In this document: positions 1 through 8,984 of the stretch, piece after piece
Layout of the letters: every line of letters starts with the position of its first letter
Position numbering within the stretch: the first letter of the stretch is position 1
Source: Ferruginivarius sediminum
Lineage (GTDB): Bacteria; Pseudomonadota; Alphaproteobacteria; Kiloniellales; Rhodovibrionaceae
Direction: 5' to 3'
Length of the DNA: 64,000 nt
Assembly (NCBI RefSeq): GCF_003344765.1
Contig: NZ_QPMH01000002.1
Location: 1-64,000 of the forward strand
Made by a program: the position numbers and the translations under genes
The notes under the pieces: model-generated
Seen by the model: only the letters and a program-made list of their open reading frames with translations
Database searches by the model: none
What the model was told of the DNA's origin: nothing

Positions 1-63
1 CAGGTCACCCTGGCCGCCATCGCCTTCAACATGCGCCGCTGGGTGGCGCTCAGCCCGCCGTAA
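1..63 (+). CDS. C-terminal tail of a probable transposase (partial, 5' end outside window)
   Basis: An open frame enters from the left edge and stops with TAA at 61-63. Only 20 residues remain. The tail (AAIAFNMRRWVAL) resembles the C-terminal helix of DDE transposases of the IS5/IS1182 type, which often end with an A-x-A-F/Y-N-x-R-R pattern. Beyond the stop, the motif CAATCCGA(T/C)AAAAAA occurs twice (about 82-96 and 114-128), which could belong to an element end. The call rests on a short motif and is weak; it could be the end of any protein. Confidence 0.35.
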   Translation, partial: QVTLAAIAFNMRRWVALSPP

Positions 64-284
64 CCACACCCGGACTCCCTCCGCAATCCGATAAAAAAGC
101 CCCCTATCCCGTCAATCCGACAAAAAAACCGCCACGCGGACCGGCCAAACCGGCCCTCGTCAAACTCCTCGCCGCAAATGACCGTATCGCAAAGGTCCCG
201 CGTCGGGGGAGAGGACGGGGTGAGGAGGGTGGCCGCCCGACTCCGTGGCCGTCCGCGCCGAGAACCCCGTATCCCCGAGCGCCG

Positions 285-992
285 TCAGTCCTCGGGCGTT
301 GTCCCCGGCTCGGCCAGGCGCAGGACGGTAATCGGCTGTTCCAGGCTGGTCCGGTTCATCGCGTCCGCAAGGTCGGGCGGACAGATCCGCTTTTCCTGCT
401 CGGCGTCCGCCGCGCAGGCGCGGCCGCCTTGCAGCCACAGCCGCGTCTTTCCCAACACCTCGCGGCTGAACGGCAGCTCCGTGCGGGCAAACGGCGGGGT
501 GCGCCAGGCGCGCTGCACCAGATAGAAGGACTCGGCGCCGCTCACCGTGCGGAACAGCGCCAGCTCGCCCAGCTTCTTCCCGGCATGCCGGGTGCATCCG
601 ATGAAGCGGAAGGCGGTTTCGTAGCCACGCACCTCCTTCGTTTCCACGTCGGTGGACAGGACCGTCCCGCAGTCTGCGTCGTAGCGTTCGGCGATGCCGT
701 CGAGCAGGGCCTTCGGGTCCGTGCCCGTGTTGCCGGGGAACATCTGGACAGAGACCTTGTCCCGCCAGTCCTCGGCGCTCTGCCCCTTCGGAATCCAGGC
801 GATGTGGAACACCCGCGCGTTGCGCTCCGCCTGTGCGATCTTCCAGTCGATGGGCACGGGGGTCAGGAAGAACTCGCCGCCCCCGCCGTTGACGACGGCC
901 AGGCCACGGCTGCCCAGCGGCTCAAGCGCGTTGGCAGGCGCCATGACGGCAACCAGCAGTGCGGCCAGGATGGCTCCGATTATCCGCCTCAT
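285..992 (-). CDS. Exported protein of unknown function
   Basis: A 235-residue protein starting with a clear Sec signal peptide: MRRIIG followed by a hydrophobic Ala/Leu stretch and a likely cleavage after ANA (about residue 22). The mature part has four well spread cysteines, which suggests disulfides in the periplasm. No family is recognised. The ATG overlaps the ubiH stop by four bases (ATGA), so the two are translationally coupled and probably co-transcribed. The start is chosen because the signal peptide begins there; the same frame stays open upstream inside ubiH but without meaningful sequence. Confidence 0.75.
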   Translation of the reverse strand: MRRIIGAILAALLVAVMAPANALEPLGSRGLAVVNGGGGEFFLTPVPIDWKIAQAERNARVFHIAWIPKGQSAEDWRDKVSVQMFPGNTGTDPKALLDGIAERYDADCGTVLSTDVETKEVRGYETAFRFIGCTRHAGKKLGELALFRTVSGAESFYLVQRAWRTPPFARTELPFSREVLGKTRLWLQGGRACAADAEQEKRICPPDLADAMNRTSLEQPITVLRLAEPGTTPED

Positions 993-2257
993 AGCGGCCG
1001 TCCCTCGATCAGGCGGGGCAGGTCGCCAACCGTACCCATGGCGTGGCGCATGAACAGGCGCTTCAAGGGCCCGATCTGGTTCACCGCGCCGAGACCCAGG
1101 TCGCGGGCAACCCTCAACGGCCCGAAGTTGTTGGAGAACAGCCGGTTCAGCGAATCCGTGGCCGCCACCAGCATCAGGTTGTCCGGCCGGCGCCAGCGCT
1201 GATAGCGGACAAGGACATCCTTCGTGCCGATATCCTGCCCCAATCGCCGGGCATCGACGATGCATTCGGCCAGCGCCGCCACGTCCCGGAAGCCCAGGTT
1301 CAGGCCCTGGCCCGCAATCGGATGGATGCCGTGCGCCGCGTCGCCCACCAGCGCCAGCCGCCGGTCGATATAGCGCTCGGCATGCAGGCCCGACAGCGGA
1401 TAGGTGAAACGCGGGCCGACCGGCCGGACATCGCCCAGCGAGGTGCCGAAACGGCGCAGGACCTCCTGCCCGAACGCCCTGTCGGACAGCTTCACCGCCT
1501 TTTGCGCCAGGTCGCGCCGCTCCGTCCAGACGATGGAGCTGCGATGCGTGCCGGGCGGTTCGTCCACCATCGGCAGCATGGCGAAGGGGCCGGAGGGCAG
1601 GAAGTGTTCGTAGGCGACGCCGCGATGCGGCTTTTCGTGCTCCAGGGTGGCGACGACGCCCGCCTGCGGGTAGGTCCATTGCGTCGTGCGGATGCCCGCG
1701 TCCTGGCGCAGGCGCGAGCCGCGGCCGTCGCAGGCGCAGCAAAGCCGGGCGCGCACACGGCGGCCGTCGCCCAGACGCGCCTCCACGCCGCCCGGCCGGC
1801 GGATCACCCGGTCCACCGTCATCGGCGCCAGATGCAGCAGCCTGTCCAACGTCGGCAGAAAGCGATGCTGCGCTTTGCGCATCTCCTGGTTGGCGACGAT
1901 ATGGCCCAGTGGCTCTCCCACTTCGCGGTGATCGTAGTGCAGCGACAGGGCCGAGGGGCCCCGGCCCACCCGGCCGTCGGTCACCCGGATATCCAGGATC
2001 GGCTGCGCCGCCGCCGCGGCCTCGGGCCACAGGCCGATGGCTTCCAGCATATGCCGCGAGCCGGCGGCGATGGCCGACGCCCGCCCGTCGAAGGCCGCCT
2101 GCAGGACGGCGTCCGGGTCCTCCCGGTCGATCAGGACGGTCTCGATGCCCGAACTCGCCAGCACACCGGCCAGGGTGGCACCGACCAGCCCGCCGCCGAC
2201 GATCACGACCTCGGCGTCGATGCACTCTTCGCTGTGATGAGATGCTTGCGCTGTCAT
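989..2257 (-). CDS. ubiH: UbiH/UbiF/COQ6-family FAD-dependent monooxygenase
   Basis: A 422-residue flavoprotein hydroxylase of the ubiquinone-biosynthesis family, which adds a ring hydroxyl to polyprenyl-phenol intermediates. The N-terminal dinucleotide fold shows VVIVGGGLVGATLAG (about residues 18-32). The second FAD motif is LVGDAAHGIHPIAGQGLNLG (about 305-325), the GD..H.xxP...G.N hallmark of the family. Length is normal. The start has an AGGCGG ribosome site. Which ring position it hydroxylates (UbiH, UbiF, UbiI, UbiL or UbiM type) cannot be told from motifs alone. It is divergent from glnK. Confidence 0.88.
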   Translation of the reverse strand: MTAQASHHSEECIDAEVVIVGGGLVGATLAGVLASSGIETVLIDREDPDAVLQAAFDGRASAIAAGSRHMLEAIGLWPEAAAAAQPILDIRVTDGRVGRGPSALSLHYDHREVGEPLGHIVANQEMRKAQHRFLPTLDRLLHLAPMTVDRVIRRPGGVEARLGDGRRVRARLCCACDGRGSRLRQDAGIRTTQWTYPQAGVVATLEHEKPHRGVAYEHFLPSGPFAMLPMVDEPPGTHRSSIVWTERRDLAQKAVKLSDRAFGQEVLRRFGTSLGDVRPVGPRFTYPLSGLHAERYIDRRLALVGDAAHGIHPIAGQGLNLGFRDVAALAECIVDARRLGQDIGTKDVLVRYQRWRRPDNLMLVAATDSLNRLFSNNFGPLRVARDLGLGAVNQIGPLKRLFMRHAMGTVGDLPRLIEGRPL

Positions 2258-2324
2258 GCCGCCTAAAATCGAGCGCCTGGACCGCGATGTCCAGAGTGCG
2301 CCTCGCCGCAGCGCCGGGGATGAC

Positions 2325-2370
2325 TGCCTAAAATATACGCATCATTGAATGTGTGATCGTTCTTTAGGCA
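2325..2370. repeat. Inverted repeat between ubiH and glnK
   Basis: The perfect arms TGCCTAAA (2325-2332) and TTTAGGCA (2363-2370) are separated by 30 bases that hold a weaker inner palindrome (ATCA/TGAT). A further GCCTAAAAT copy lies at 2261-2269, just upstream of the ubiH start, where its complement also supplies the ribosome site. The location between divergent genes suits an operator, but no known regulator is matched. Confidence 0.4.
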
Positions 2371-2457
2371 CACAGGCCTGTCCGCGTCGCCACGCCCAGC
2401 GCCGTCGGATCCTTATATCCATTTGATTTTGCTTCGTTTTGTGCACCGCGCCCGGTT

Positions 2458-2473
2458 TGGCACGGATCTTGAT
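2458..2473 (+). promoter_or_regulatory. Sigma-54 (RpoN) -24/-12 promoter of glnK-amtB
   Basis: TGGCACG, four bases, then TTGAT fits the RpoN consensus TGGCACG-N4-TTGC(A/T) except for one base: the -12 dinucleotide is GA instead of GC. It would place the transcription start near 2484, giving a leader of about 26 bases before glnK. glnK-amtB operons are classically under NtrC/RpoN control. No clean NtrC palindrome is visible upstream, only a half-site-like TGCACC near 2442. Confidence 0.6.
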
Positions 2474-2509
2474 GCTGCCCCTGCGTCAGCCACGAGAGGG
2501 ACAGCCGTC

Positions 2510-2848
2510 ATGCAAATGGTTATGGCGATCATCAAGCCCTTCAAGCTGGACGAGGTTCGCGACGCGCTGACCGCCATCGGCATCGAGGGGCTGACGGTCA
2601 GCGAGGTCAAGGGCTACGGCCGGCAGAAGGGGCAGAGCGAGATCTATCGCGGCGCCGAATACGCCGTGAACTACGTCCCGAAGGTCAAGCTGGAGGTCGT
2701 GCTGCCGGACGAGCAGGTCGAGCACGCGCTCGAGGCTATCGGCCGGGCCGCGCATACCGGGCGCATCGGCGACGGCAAGATCTTCGTCCTCGACGTCGCC
2801 CGCGCCGTGCGCATCCGCACCGCCGAAACCGATATCGAAGCGCTTTGA
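2510..2848 (+). CDS. glnK: Nitrogen regulatory protein P-II
   Basis: A 112-residue PII signal protein, exactly the family length when started at the ATG at 2510; the open frame runs further upstream but only this start gives the canonical beginning (MAIIKPFKLDEV). The T-loop carries the uridylylated tyrosine in RGAEYAV, and the C-terminal nucleotide-binding segment has TGRIGDGKIFV. It senses ATP/ADP and 2-oxoglutarate and blocks AmtB when nitrogen is plentiful. It lies 16 bases upstream of amtB in one operon, so GlnK is a better name than GlnB (Azospirillum calls this paralogue GlnZ). Confidence 0.95.
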   Translation: MQMVMAIIKPFKLDEVRDALTAIGIEGLTVSEVKGYGRQKGQSEIYRGAEYAVNYVPKVKLEVVLPDEQVEHALEAIGRAAHTGRIGDGKIFVLDVARAVRIRTAETDIEAL

Positions 2849-2864
2849 AGGAAGGATTTCAGCG

Positions 2865-4217
2865 ATGAGACTCCCACGCAGGATGCTCGCGTCCGCCGCC
2901 CTTGCCGCGACCGCGCTCGCGGTGCTGGCGACACCGGCGCGCGCAGCAGTGTCGGCGGAGACCGCCTTCGTCTTCAATTCCTTTGCCTTCCTGGTGCACG
3001 GCGTATTGGTCATGTTCATGGCGGCCGGGTTCGCCATGCTGGAATCGGGGCTGGTGCGTTCCAAGAACACGGCGGCGATCTGCCTGAAGAACGTGGCGAT
3101 CTACTCGGTCGCCGGGATCATGTACTACCTCGTCGGCTATTCGCTGATGTACGTGGATGTCGACCAGGTCGTCGGTTCGCTGAGCTTCCTTTACAACCCG
3201 GCCGAGGCCGAGCTGCGGCTCATCAACGGCGACACCGCGCCCGAGACGCTGGAAGCAGTGACCGGCAACGGCTTTGCGTCGATGTCGGACTGGTACTTCC
3301 AGATGGTCTTCGTCGCCACCGCCGCGTCCATCGTCTCCGGCACGGTGGCGGAGCGGATCAAGGTCTGGCCGTTCCTGATCTTCACGCTGGTGCTGACGGG
3401 CGTGCTCTACCCGATCCAGGGCGCATGGACCTGGGGCGGCGGCTGGCTGACCGGGATGGGCTTCTCGGACTTCGCCGGCTCCACCATCGTCCATTCCGCC
3501 GGCGGCTGGGCGGCGCTGACCGGCGCGATCATCGTCGGCGTGCGCAAGGGCAAGTACGGCGCGGACGGCCGCGTGCATCCGATGCCGGGCGCGAACCTGC
3601 CGCTGGCGACCCTGGGCACCTTCATCCTCTGGTTCGGCTGGTTCGGCTTCAACGGCGGGTCGCAGCTTGCGCTGGGATCGGCGCTCGACGTCGCTGCCAT
3701 GGCCATCGTCTACGTCAACACCAACCTGGCCGCGGCGGCCGGCGTCGTGGCGGCGATGCTGATGACGCAGGCGATCTACCGCAAGCTGGACCTGACGATG
3801 GCCCTGAACGGCGCCATCGCCGGGCTGGTGGCGATCACGGCGGGGCCGGATCTGCAAAACCATCTGGCGGCCATCGTCGTCGGCGCCGTCGGCGGCATCC
3901 TCGTCGTGCTGGCCATCCCGCTCCTGGACAAGCTGCGCATCGACGACGTGGTCGGCGCCGTCTCCGCCCATCTGGTGGCCGGCATCTGGGGGACCCTGGC
4001 CGTGGCCATCTTCGGCGACGGCGACCTGATGGTGCAGATTACCGGCATCGTCGCGGTCGGCGCCTTCATGACGGTGACGAGCGCCGCGCTCTGGCTCGGC
4101 CTGAAGCACACGGTCGGCCTGCGCGTCGATGAAGAGGAGGAGGACGCCGGCCTCGACCGCATCGAACTGGGCCTCGAAGCCTATCCCGAGTTCGGGCGCG
4201 GCTCGCAGACGATGTAG
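2865..4217 (+). CDS. amtB: Ammonium transporter
   Basis: A 450-residue Amt/Rh-family channel with a cleavable signal peptide (about residues 1-27, ending PARA) followed by eleven membrane spans. Visible signatures are FVFNSFAFLVHGVLVMFMAA, the first pore histidine in STIVHSAGGWAAL (about 208) and the second in VSAHLVAGIWGT (about 367), the twin-His pair of the conduction pathway. A GGAAGG ribosome site precedes the ATG. It works with the upstream GlnK, which plugs the trimer under nitrogen excess. The C-terminal tail is long and acidic (EEEED). Confidence 0.95.
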   Translation: MRLPRRMLASAALAATALAVLATPARAAVSAETAFVFNSFAFLVHGVLVMFMAAGFAMLESGLVRSKNTAAICLKNVAIYSVAGIMYYLVGYSLMYVDVDQVVGSLSFLYNPAEAELRLINGDTAPETLEAVTGNGFASMSDWYFQMVFVATAASIVSGTVAERIKVWPFLIFTLVLTGVLYPIQGAWTWGGGWLTGMGFSDFAGSTIVHSAGGWAALTGAIIVGVRKGKYGADGRVHPMPGANLPLATLGTFILWFGWFGFNGGSQLALGSALDVAAMAIVYVNTNLAAAAGVVAAMLMTQAIYRKLDLTMALNGAIAGLVAITAGPDLQNHLAAIVVGAVGGILVVLAIPLLDKLRIDDVVGAVSAHLVAGIWGTLAVAIFGDGDLMVQITGIVAVGAFMTVTSAALWLGLKHTVGLRVDEEEEDAGLDRIELGLEAYPEFGRGSQTM

Positions 4218-4255
4218 ACGCCCCGACGCCCTATGGCGTGTCTTCCCCCAGCCTT

Positions 4256-4290
4256 GGCCCGGGCGGCATCCACCGTCCGGGCCCTTTTTC
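4256..4290 (+). terminator. Rho-independent terminator after amtB
   Basis: The arms GGCCCGG (4256-4262) and CCGGGCC (4277-4283) with a 14-base loop are followed by CTTTTTC. This is a good intrinsic terminator for the glnK-amtB operon. Confidence 0.8.
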
Positions 4291-4528
4291 GTTTTGCTCT
4301 CCGGCGAGGAGAAGGCAAAACGGGCCTTATGAAGGTTCTCGTTCTGGGCGGCAGCGGCCTGATCGGCGGCCAACCCGGACCGATGGCGGCCGACGTGGCC
4401 CGACCCCATGGCCGTTGTGAGCAACCGCGGGCAGCCTTGACGGCAGACGCTGTCGCCGCGCACCTTGCACTGCGGAATCGCTGCGGATTACAATTGTTTA
4501 TGGTTTGTGCCCTACAGGAGTCGCGCGC
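4291..4528. other. Intergenic stretch with a possible dehydratase/epimerase start remnant
   Basis: Between the amtB terminator and dapC there is no convincing gene. A short frame starting at ATG 4329 reads MKVLVLGGSGLIGG, identical in style to the first strand and glycine loop of NAD-dependent epimerases, then loses all resemblance and stops at 4544. It may be the stump of a deleted epimerase gene or chance. Confidence 0.3.
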
Positions 4529-5761
4529 ATGGTCGAGGTGGTAAGCTCGCCCCGCCGCGACATTCAGGCGTTTCACCCGTTCATCAAGCTGAACCGGCTG
4601 CTGGCCGACGTCCCGGCCGGGCGCTCGCCCGCACCCGACGGGCGGCCCATTGCGCTGCAGGTGGGGGAGCCGCAGAACGACCCGCCGGCCTTCATCACGG
4701 AAGAGATAGCTGCGGCGGCGAAGGGCTGGAACCGCTACCCGCCGCCGCGCGGGACCGAGGGCTACCGCAAGGCCTGCGTCGACTGGCTGGCGCGCCGCTA
4801 TCCGGCCGGTGCCGGGCTGGTGGACCCGGATACGCAAGTGCTGCCGCTGCCCGGCTCACGCGAGGGCCTGTTCTTCGCGGCGCTCGCCAGCACGCGGCCC
4901 GGACGCGACAAGATCCTGCTGCCCAATCCGTTCTATCATGTCTACGCGGGCGCGGCCGTGGCCGCCGGCGCCGAACCCGTGTTCGTTCCGGCGACGGAAC
5001 AGACTGGCTTCCAGCCCGACTACGCGCGTCTGGACCCCGCCATCCTGGACCGCGCGGCGCTGGCATTTCTTAACTCGCCGTCCAATCCGCAAGGCGCGGT
5101 CGCCTCGAAAGCGGCGCTGAAGGCGGCCATCGAAACCGCCCGGCGCCACGATTTCGCCATCGCGCTGGACGAATGTTACGCCGAGATCTACGACGATACG
5201 CCGCCGCCGGGCGCGCTGGAGGCCGCGGCGGAGCTTGGCGTCGGGCTGGACAACATGCTGCTGTTCCACTCGCTGTCCAAGCGGTCCAGCGCGCCGGGGC
5301 TGCGCTGCGGCTTCGTCGCCGGCGACCCGCGCTGGCTGGACGAGCTGGACGCGGCGCTTCGTGTCGGCGGCGCCGGCGTGCCGCTGCCGGTCCTGGCGGC
5401 GGGCACGCGGCTTTGGAGCGAGGAGGCGCACGTCGCGGAGAACCGCGCGCGCTATCGCGCCAACTTCGACGCGGCCGAGCGGACACTTGGCGCGACGCTC
5501 GGCGCCAGACGGCCGCAGGCGGGATTCTTCCTCTGGCTGGAAGTCGGCGACAGCGAGGCGGCGGCGGTGGAGCTTTGGCGCGAGGCGGGGCTGCGCACGC
5601 TGCCGGGCGCGTACATGTCCGTACCGGATGCGCAAGGCAACAATCCCGGCGCGGCCTATCTGCGGATCGCGTTGGTGTACGATGCCGATCGGACCGAGGC
5701 CGCGCTGCGGCGGATCGGGGAAGTTCTGGGGGCAAGCAGCGCCCGGCGCGCGCAGGCCTGA
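4529..5761 (+). CDS. dapC: Class I/II aminotransferase, probable succinyldiaminopimelate transaminase
   Basis: A 410-residue PLP-dependent fold-type I aminotransferase. The PLP lysine is in HSLSKRS (about residue 252), with the conserved NSPSNPQG and DECYAEIY segments ahead of it and the C-terminal arginine in AYLRIALV. In alphaproteobacteria the aminotransferase next to ftsK is usually assigned as DapC, acting in lysine/diaminopimelate synthesis; that assignment is by context and similarity, not by residues. The ATG at 4529 has AGGAG nine bases ahead. The ftsK start follows after three bases. Confidence 0.82.
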   Translation: MVEVVSSPRRDIQAFHPFIKLNRLLADVPAGRSPAPDGRPIALQVGEPQNDPPAFITEEIAAAAKGWNRYPPPRGTEGYRKACVDWLARRYPAGAGLVDPDTQVLPLPGSREGLFFAALASTRPGRDKILLPNPFYHVYAGAAVAAGAEPVFVPATEQTGFQPDYARLDPAILDRAALAFLNSPSNPQGAVASKAALKAAIETARRHDFAIALDECYAEIYDDTPPPGALEAAAELGVGLDNMLLFHSLSKRSSAPGLRCGFVAGDPRWLDELDAALRVGGAGVPLPVLAAGTRLWSEEAHVAENRARYRANFDAAERTLGATLGARRPQAGFFLWLEVGDSEAAAVELWREAGLRTLPGAYMSVPDAQGNNPGAAYLRIALVYDADRTEAALRRIGEVLGASSARRAQA

Positions 5762-5764
5762 GAG

Positions 5765-8224
5765 ATGACGGGACGCATGAGCACTCGCAGCAGCACCGAC
5801 GAGGGCGCGGCGCGTAACGCGCTTGACGATCTGCGCGGCTTTGCGCGGCGAAGCGTGCGGCAGGCCGGCGCCGCTTTGCCCGGCCTCGCGGCACTCGCGC
5901 TTTTGATCGCGCTTCTCACCTACAACCCCAGCGATCCAAGCCTGAACGTCGCCGGCGGCGGCCCGATCAGCAACCTGCTGGGGCGGCCCGGCGCCGTCGT
6001 GGCGGACCTGTTGCTGTCCAGCCTGGGGCTGGCGGGCTTCCTGCCCGTCGTCCTGCTGTTCGGATGGTCCTGGCGCCTGATTCAGAGGCGGACGTTCACC
6101 CGCTGGTGGCTGCGGCTGGCCTTGCTACCGCTGGCATTGCTGCTTGCCGCAACGGCACTGGCGGCATGGCCGACGCCGGAAAGCTGGACGCTGCGCAGCG
6201 GCCTCGGCGGATTCACGGGTTTGCTGGCGCTGCGCCACCTAAGTGGCCTGTCGGGTGTCGGCCCCGCTGTTCTGGCCAGTGGCGCGGCCTTGCTGGCGCT
6301 GGCCACAAGCCTCTATGTGCTTGCGCTCAGCCGCGCGGAATGGGCGACGCTGGCCCGTGGCATCGCCTGGCTTGGCGGCGGCGCCGGCGGGCGTCTGGCC
6401 GAACTGGCGACGCGCACGGGGGAAGCGATGCGCGATGCGGGCTCCAGCGACGAGGAGGAAGAGGCACCGCAAGAGGACGCTCCGCCGCGCCGTCGCCGCA
6501 AGCGCCGCGAGCGGAAGGAACCGGCCCTGCTTGGCGGCCGCGAGCCGGCACCCGGATCGGAGTCCGAGGCGGCGGAAGATGCCGGTCCGGCGAAGTCCTC
6601 GAAACGCTCGACCAAGGTGGAACCCAAGGCCCCGCGCGCCGCACCCAGCAAGTCCGCGCAGCAGCGCAACCAGCGCCGCTTCGAGTTCGCGGCAGAAGGC
6701 GGCTATGAGCCGCCGCCGCTGTCACTGCTGAAGGACGCCGCCACGAATGGCAAGGGCGGGGTCAGCCGGGACGCCCTGGAGAAGAACGCGCGCCTGCTGG
6801 AGAGCGTGCTGCAGGACTTCGGCGTGCGCGGCGAGATCGTGAAGGTGCGCCCCGGCCCGGTCGTGACGCGCTACGACCTGGAGCCCGCACCGGGCACAAA
6901 AACCAGCCGGGTTGTCGGCCTGGCCGACGACATCGCGCGCTCGATGTCCGCCGTATCGGTGCGCGTCGCGGTGGTGCCGGGCTCCAGCGTCATCGGTATC
7001 GAGCTGCCGAATTCCCAGCGCGAGATCGTCTTCCTGCGCGAGCTTCTGGCCTCGGACACCTATGAGCGCTCCGGCGGGCGGCTGCCGCTGACGCTGGGCA
7101 AGGACATCTCGGGCAACGCCAGCATCGTCGATCTCTCCAAGATGCCGCACCTGCTTGTCGCGGGCACCACCGGCTCGGGCAAGTCGGTGGCGATCAACGC
7201 GATGCTGCTGTCACTGCTCTACCGGCTACCGCCCGAGAAATGCCGTCTGATCCTCGTGGACCCGAAGATGCTGGAGCTGTCGGTCTATGACGGCATACCG
7301 CATTTGCTTTCCCCCGTCGTCACCGATCCGAAGAAGGCGGTGGTCGCGCTCAAGTGGACGGTGCGCGAGATGGAGGAGCGCTATCGCCGCATGTCGCGCC
7401 TGGGCGTGCGCAATATCGACGGCTACAACGAGCGCATCGAGGAGGCGCGCCAGAACGGCGAGGTGCTGACGCGCAAGGTGCAGACCGGCTTCGACCCGGA
7501 CACCGGCAATCCGATCCACGAGGAGCAGCCCTTCGATTTGGAGACGCTGCCCTATATAGTGGTCGTGGTCGACGAGATGGCCGACCTGATGCTGGTCGCC
7601 GGCAAGGACATCGAGATGGCGGTCCAGCGTCTCGCGCAGATGGCGCGCGCAGCCGGCATCCATCTGATCATGGCCACGCAGCGGCCCTCGGTCGACGTCA
7701 TCACCGGCACCATCAAGGCGAACTTCCCGACACGGATCTCCTTCCACGTCACCTCGAAAATCGACAGCCGCACCATCCTGGGCGAAACCGGCGCCGAACA
7801 GCTCCTTGGCCAGGGCGACATGCTCTACATGGCCCACGGCGGGCGCATCACCCGCGTGCACGGCCCGCTCGTCACCGACCGCGAGGTCGAGGAAGTGGTG
7901 GCCCATCTGTGCGCGCAGGGCAGTCCGGATTATGTCGAAGACGTAACGGCCGAGGACGACGATGGCGGCGGCATGGCCGATGTCCTGCCCGGAGGCGGCG
8001 GCAACGGCAATGGCGGCGGCGACGGCGACCTTTACCAAAAAGCGGTCGCAATTGTCTGCCAGCATAAGAAAGCTTCGACATCGTTCGTGCAGCGCCAGCT
8101 CCAGATCGGCTACAACCGCGCCGCCCGGCTGATCGAGCGGATGGAGGCCGAGGGTGTGGTGAGTCCCGCGAACCACGTCGGCAAGCGCGAGATACTGATC
8201 GAATCCCCGCACGAGCGGGAATGA
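5765..8224 (+). CDS. ftsK: DNA translocase FtsK
   Basis: An 819-residue divisome DNA pump that clears chromosome ends from the septum and activates XerCD at dif. The N-terminal 200 residues hold four hydrophobic segments, followed by a charged, low-complexity linker (about 220-310). The RecA-like motor has Walker A GTTGSGKS (about 470) and Walker [14 protein letters not shown] (about 600). The C-terminal 65 residues form the winged-helix gamma domain (LYQKAVAIV...[14 protein letters not shown]) that reads KOPS. It is coupled to dapC upstream and overlaps lolA's first possible ATG. A second ATG at 5777 is possible. Confidence 0.95.
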   Translation: MTGRMSTRSSTDEGAARNALDDLRGFARRSVRQAGAALPGLAALALLIALLTYNPSDPSLNVAGGGPISNLLGRPGAVVADLLLSSLGLAGFLPVVLLFGWSWRLIQRRTFTRWWLRLALLPLALLLAATALAAWPTPESWTLRSGLGGFTGLLALRHLSGLSGVGPAVLASGAALLALATSLYVLALSRAEWATLARGIAWLGGGAGGRLAELATRTGEAMRDAGSSDEEEEAPQEDAPPRRRRKRRERKEPALLGGREPAPGSESEAAEDAGPAKSSKRSTKVEPKAPRAAPSKSAQQRNQRRFEFAAEGGYEPPPLSLLKDAATNGKGGVSRDALEKNARLLESVLQDFGVRGEIVKVRPGPVVTRYDLEPAPGTKTSRVVGLADDIARSMSAVSVRVAVVPGSSVIGIELPNSQREIVFLRELLASDTYERSGGRLPLTLGKDISGNASIVDLSKMPHLLVAGTTGSGKSVAINAMLLSLLYRLPPEKCRLILVDPKMLELSVYDGIPHLLSPVVTDPKKAVVALKWTVREMEERYRRMSRLGVRNIDGYNERIEEARQNGEVLTRKVQTGFDPDTGNPIHEEQPFDLETLPYIVVVVDEMADLMLVAGKDIEMAVQRLAQMARAAGIHLIMATQRPSVDVITGTIKANFPTRISFHVTSKIDSRTILGETGAEQLLGQGDMLYMAHGGRITRVHGPLVTDREVEEVVAHLCAQGSPDYVEDVTAEDDDGGGMADVLPGGGGNGNGGGDGDLYQKAVAIVCQHKKASTSFVQRQLQIGYNRAARLIERMEAEGVVSPANHVGKREILIESPHERE

Positions 8225-8244
8225 GCCCCAGGGAGAACGAGCCC

Positions 8245-8925
8245 ATGCGCATCATGCGCACTGCCCTCGCCGCGCTTGCGTTGAGCGCGGCCGCCGTATC
8301 CGCCCCGGCGGCGCAGGGCTTTGGCGACCAGACCGCGCAAAGCGCGCGGCTGACGGAGTCGGATCAGAAGATCGTTCAGCGCGTGGAGGACTACCTCTCC
8401 GGCGTGGACACGATGCATGCGGAATTCCTGCAGACCTCGTCGAACGGCAGCACGGCGCGCGGCGAACTGTGGCTGGACCGGCCCGGCAAGCTGCGCTTCG
8501 AATACCAGCCGCCACACCCGGCCCTGATCGTCTCCAATGGCTCTGTGCTGGTCTATTACGACCGGGACCTGGAGCAGACGAGCTACGTGCCGATCTCGGA
8601 AACCCCGCTGTGGTTCCTCGTCCGTGAGGACATCGACATGTCGAGGATTGAGGGCTACGAGATCGCCGGAATCGAGAGGAAAAGGAAGAGCATTCGCCTG
8701 AGCGTGGCACAGGAAGGAAGCGCGGCCGGACAACCGGGCTCCCTCACCCTGGTCTTCGAGGACGAGCCCTTGCGGCTGAAAAAATGGCGCATTGTCGACC
8801 AGCAAGGCATTGCCACCGAGGTTGCCTTGCTCGATCCGCGGTTCGGCATCGACATCGACGGAACGAAATTCGATTTCGACGCGCTGAACCTGCCGGATCG
8901 CCGGCGTCCCAGCAATGGCCGGTAG
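8245..8925 (+). CDS. lolA: Outer-membrane lipoprotein carrier protein
   Basis: A 226-residue periplasmic LolA-family chaperone that carries lipoproteins from the LolCDE exporter to the outer membrane. It has a signal peptide (MRIMRTALAALAL..., cleaved near SAPAAQG) and typical LolA core sequence: VDTMHAEFLQ, GELWLDRPGKLRFEYQPP and DPRFGIDIDG. The ATG at 8245 is preferred because AGGGAG sits at the right distance and the signal peptide starts there; an ATG at 8221 overlapping the ftsK stop is the alternative. The ftsK-lolA pair is common in alphaproteobacteria. Confidence 0.9.
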   Translation: MRIMRTALAALALSAAAVSAPAAQGFGDQTAQSARLTESDQKIVQRVEDYLSGVDTMHAEFLQTSSNGSTARGELWLDRPGKLRFEYQPPHPALIVSNGSVLVYYDRDLEQTSYVPISETPLWFLVREDIDMSRIEGYEIAGIERKRKSIRLSVAQEGSAAGQPGSLTLVFEDEPLRLKKWRIVDQQGIATEVALLDPRFGIDIDGTKFDFDALNLPDRRRPSNGR

Positions 8926-8984
8926 CGGGCGTGCGCAAACCGGGCGATCTTGCTCGCCACCCGCCGCATGACTAGCTTTAGGGC

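Noticed and set aside
2859..4463. A long minus-strand frame opposite amtB
   Set aside because: The translation is rich in His, Arg, Asp and Gln with no motif, and amtB on the other strand is unmistakable.
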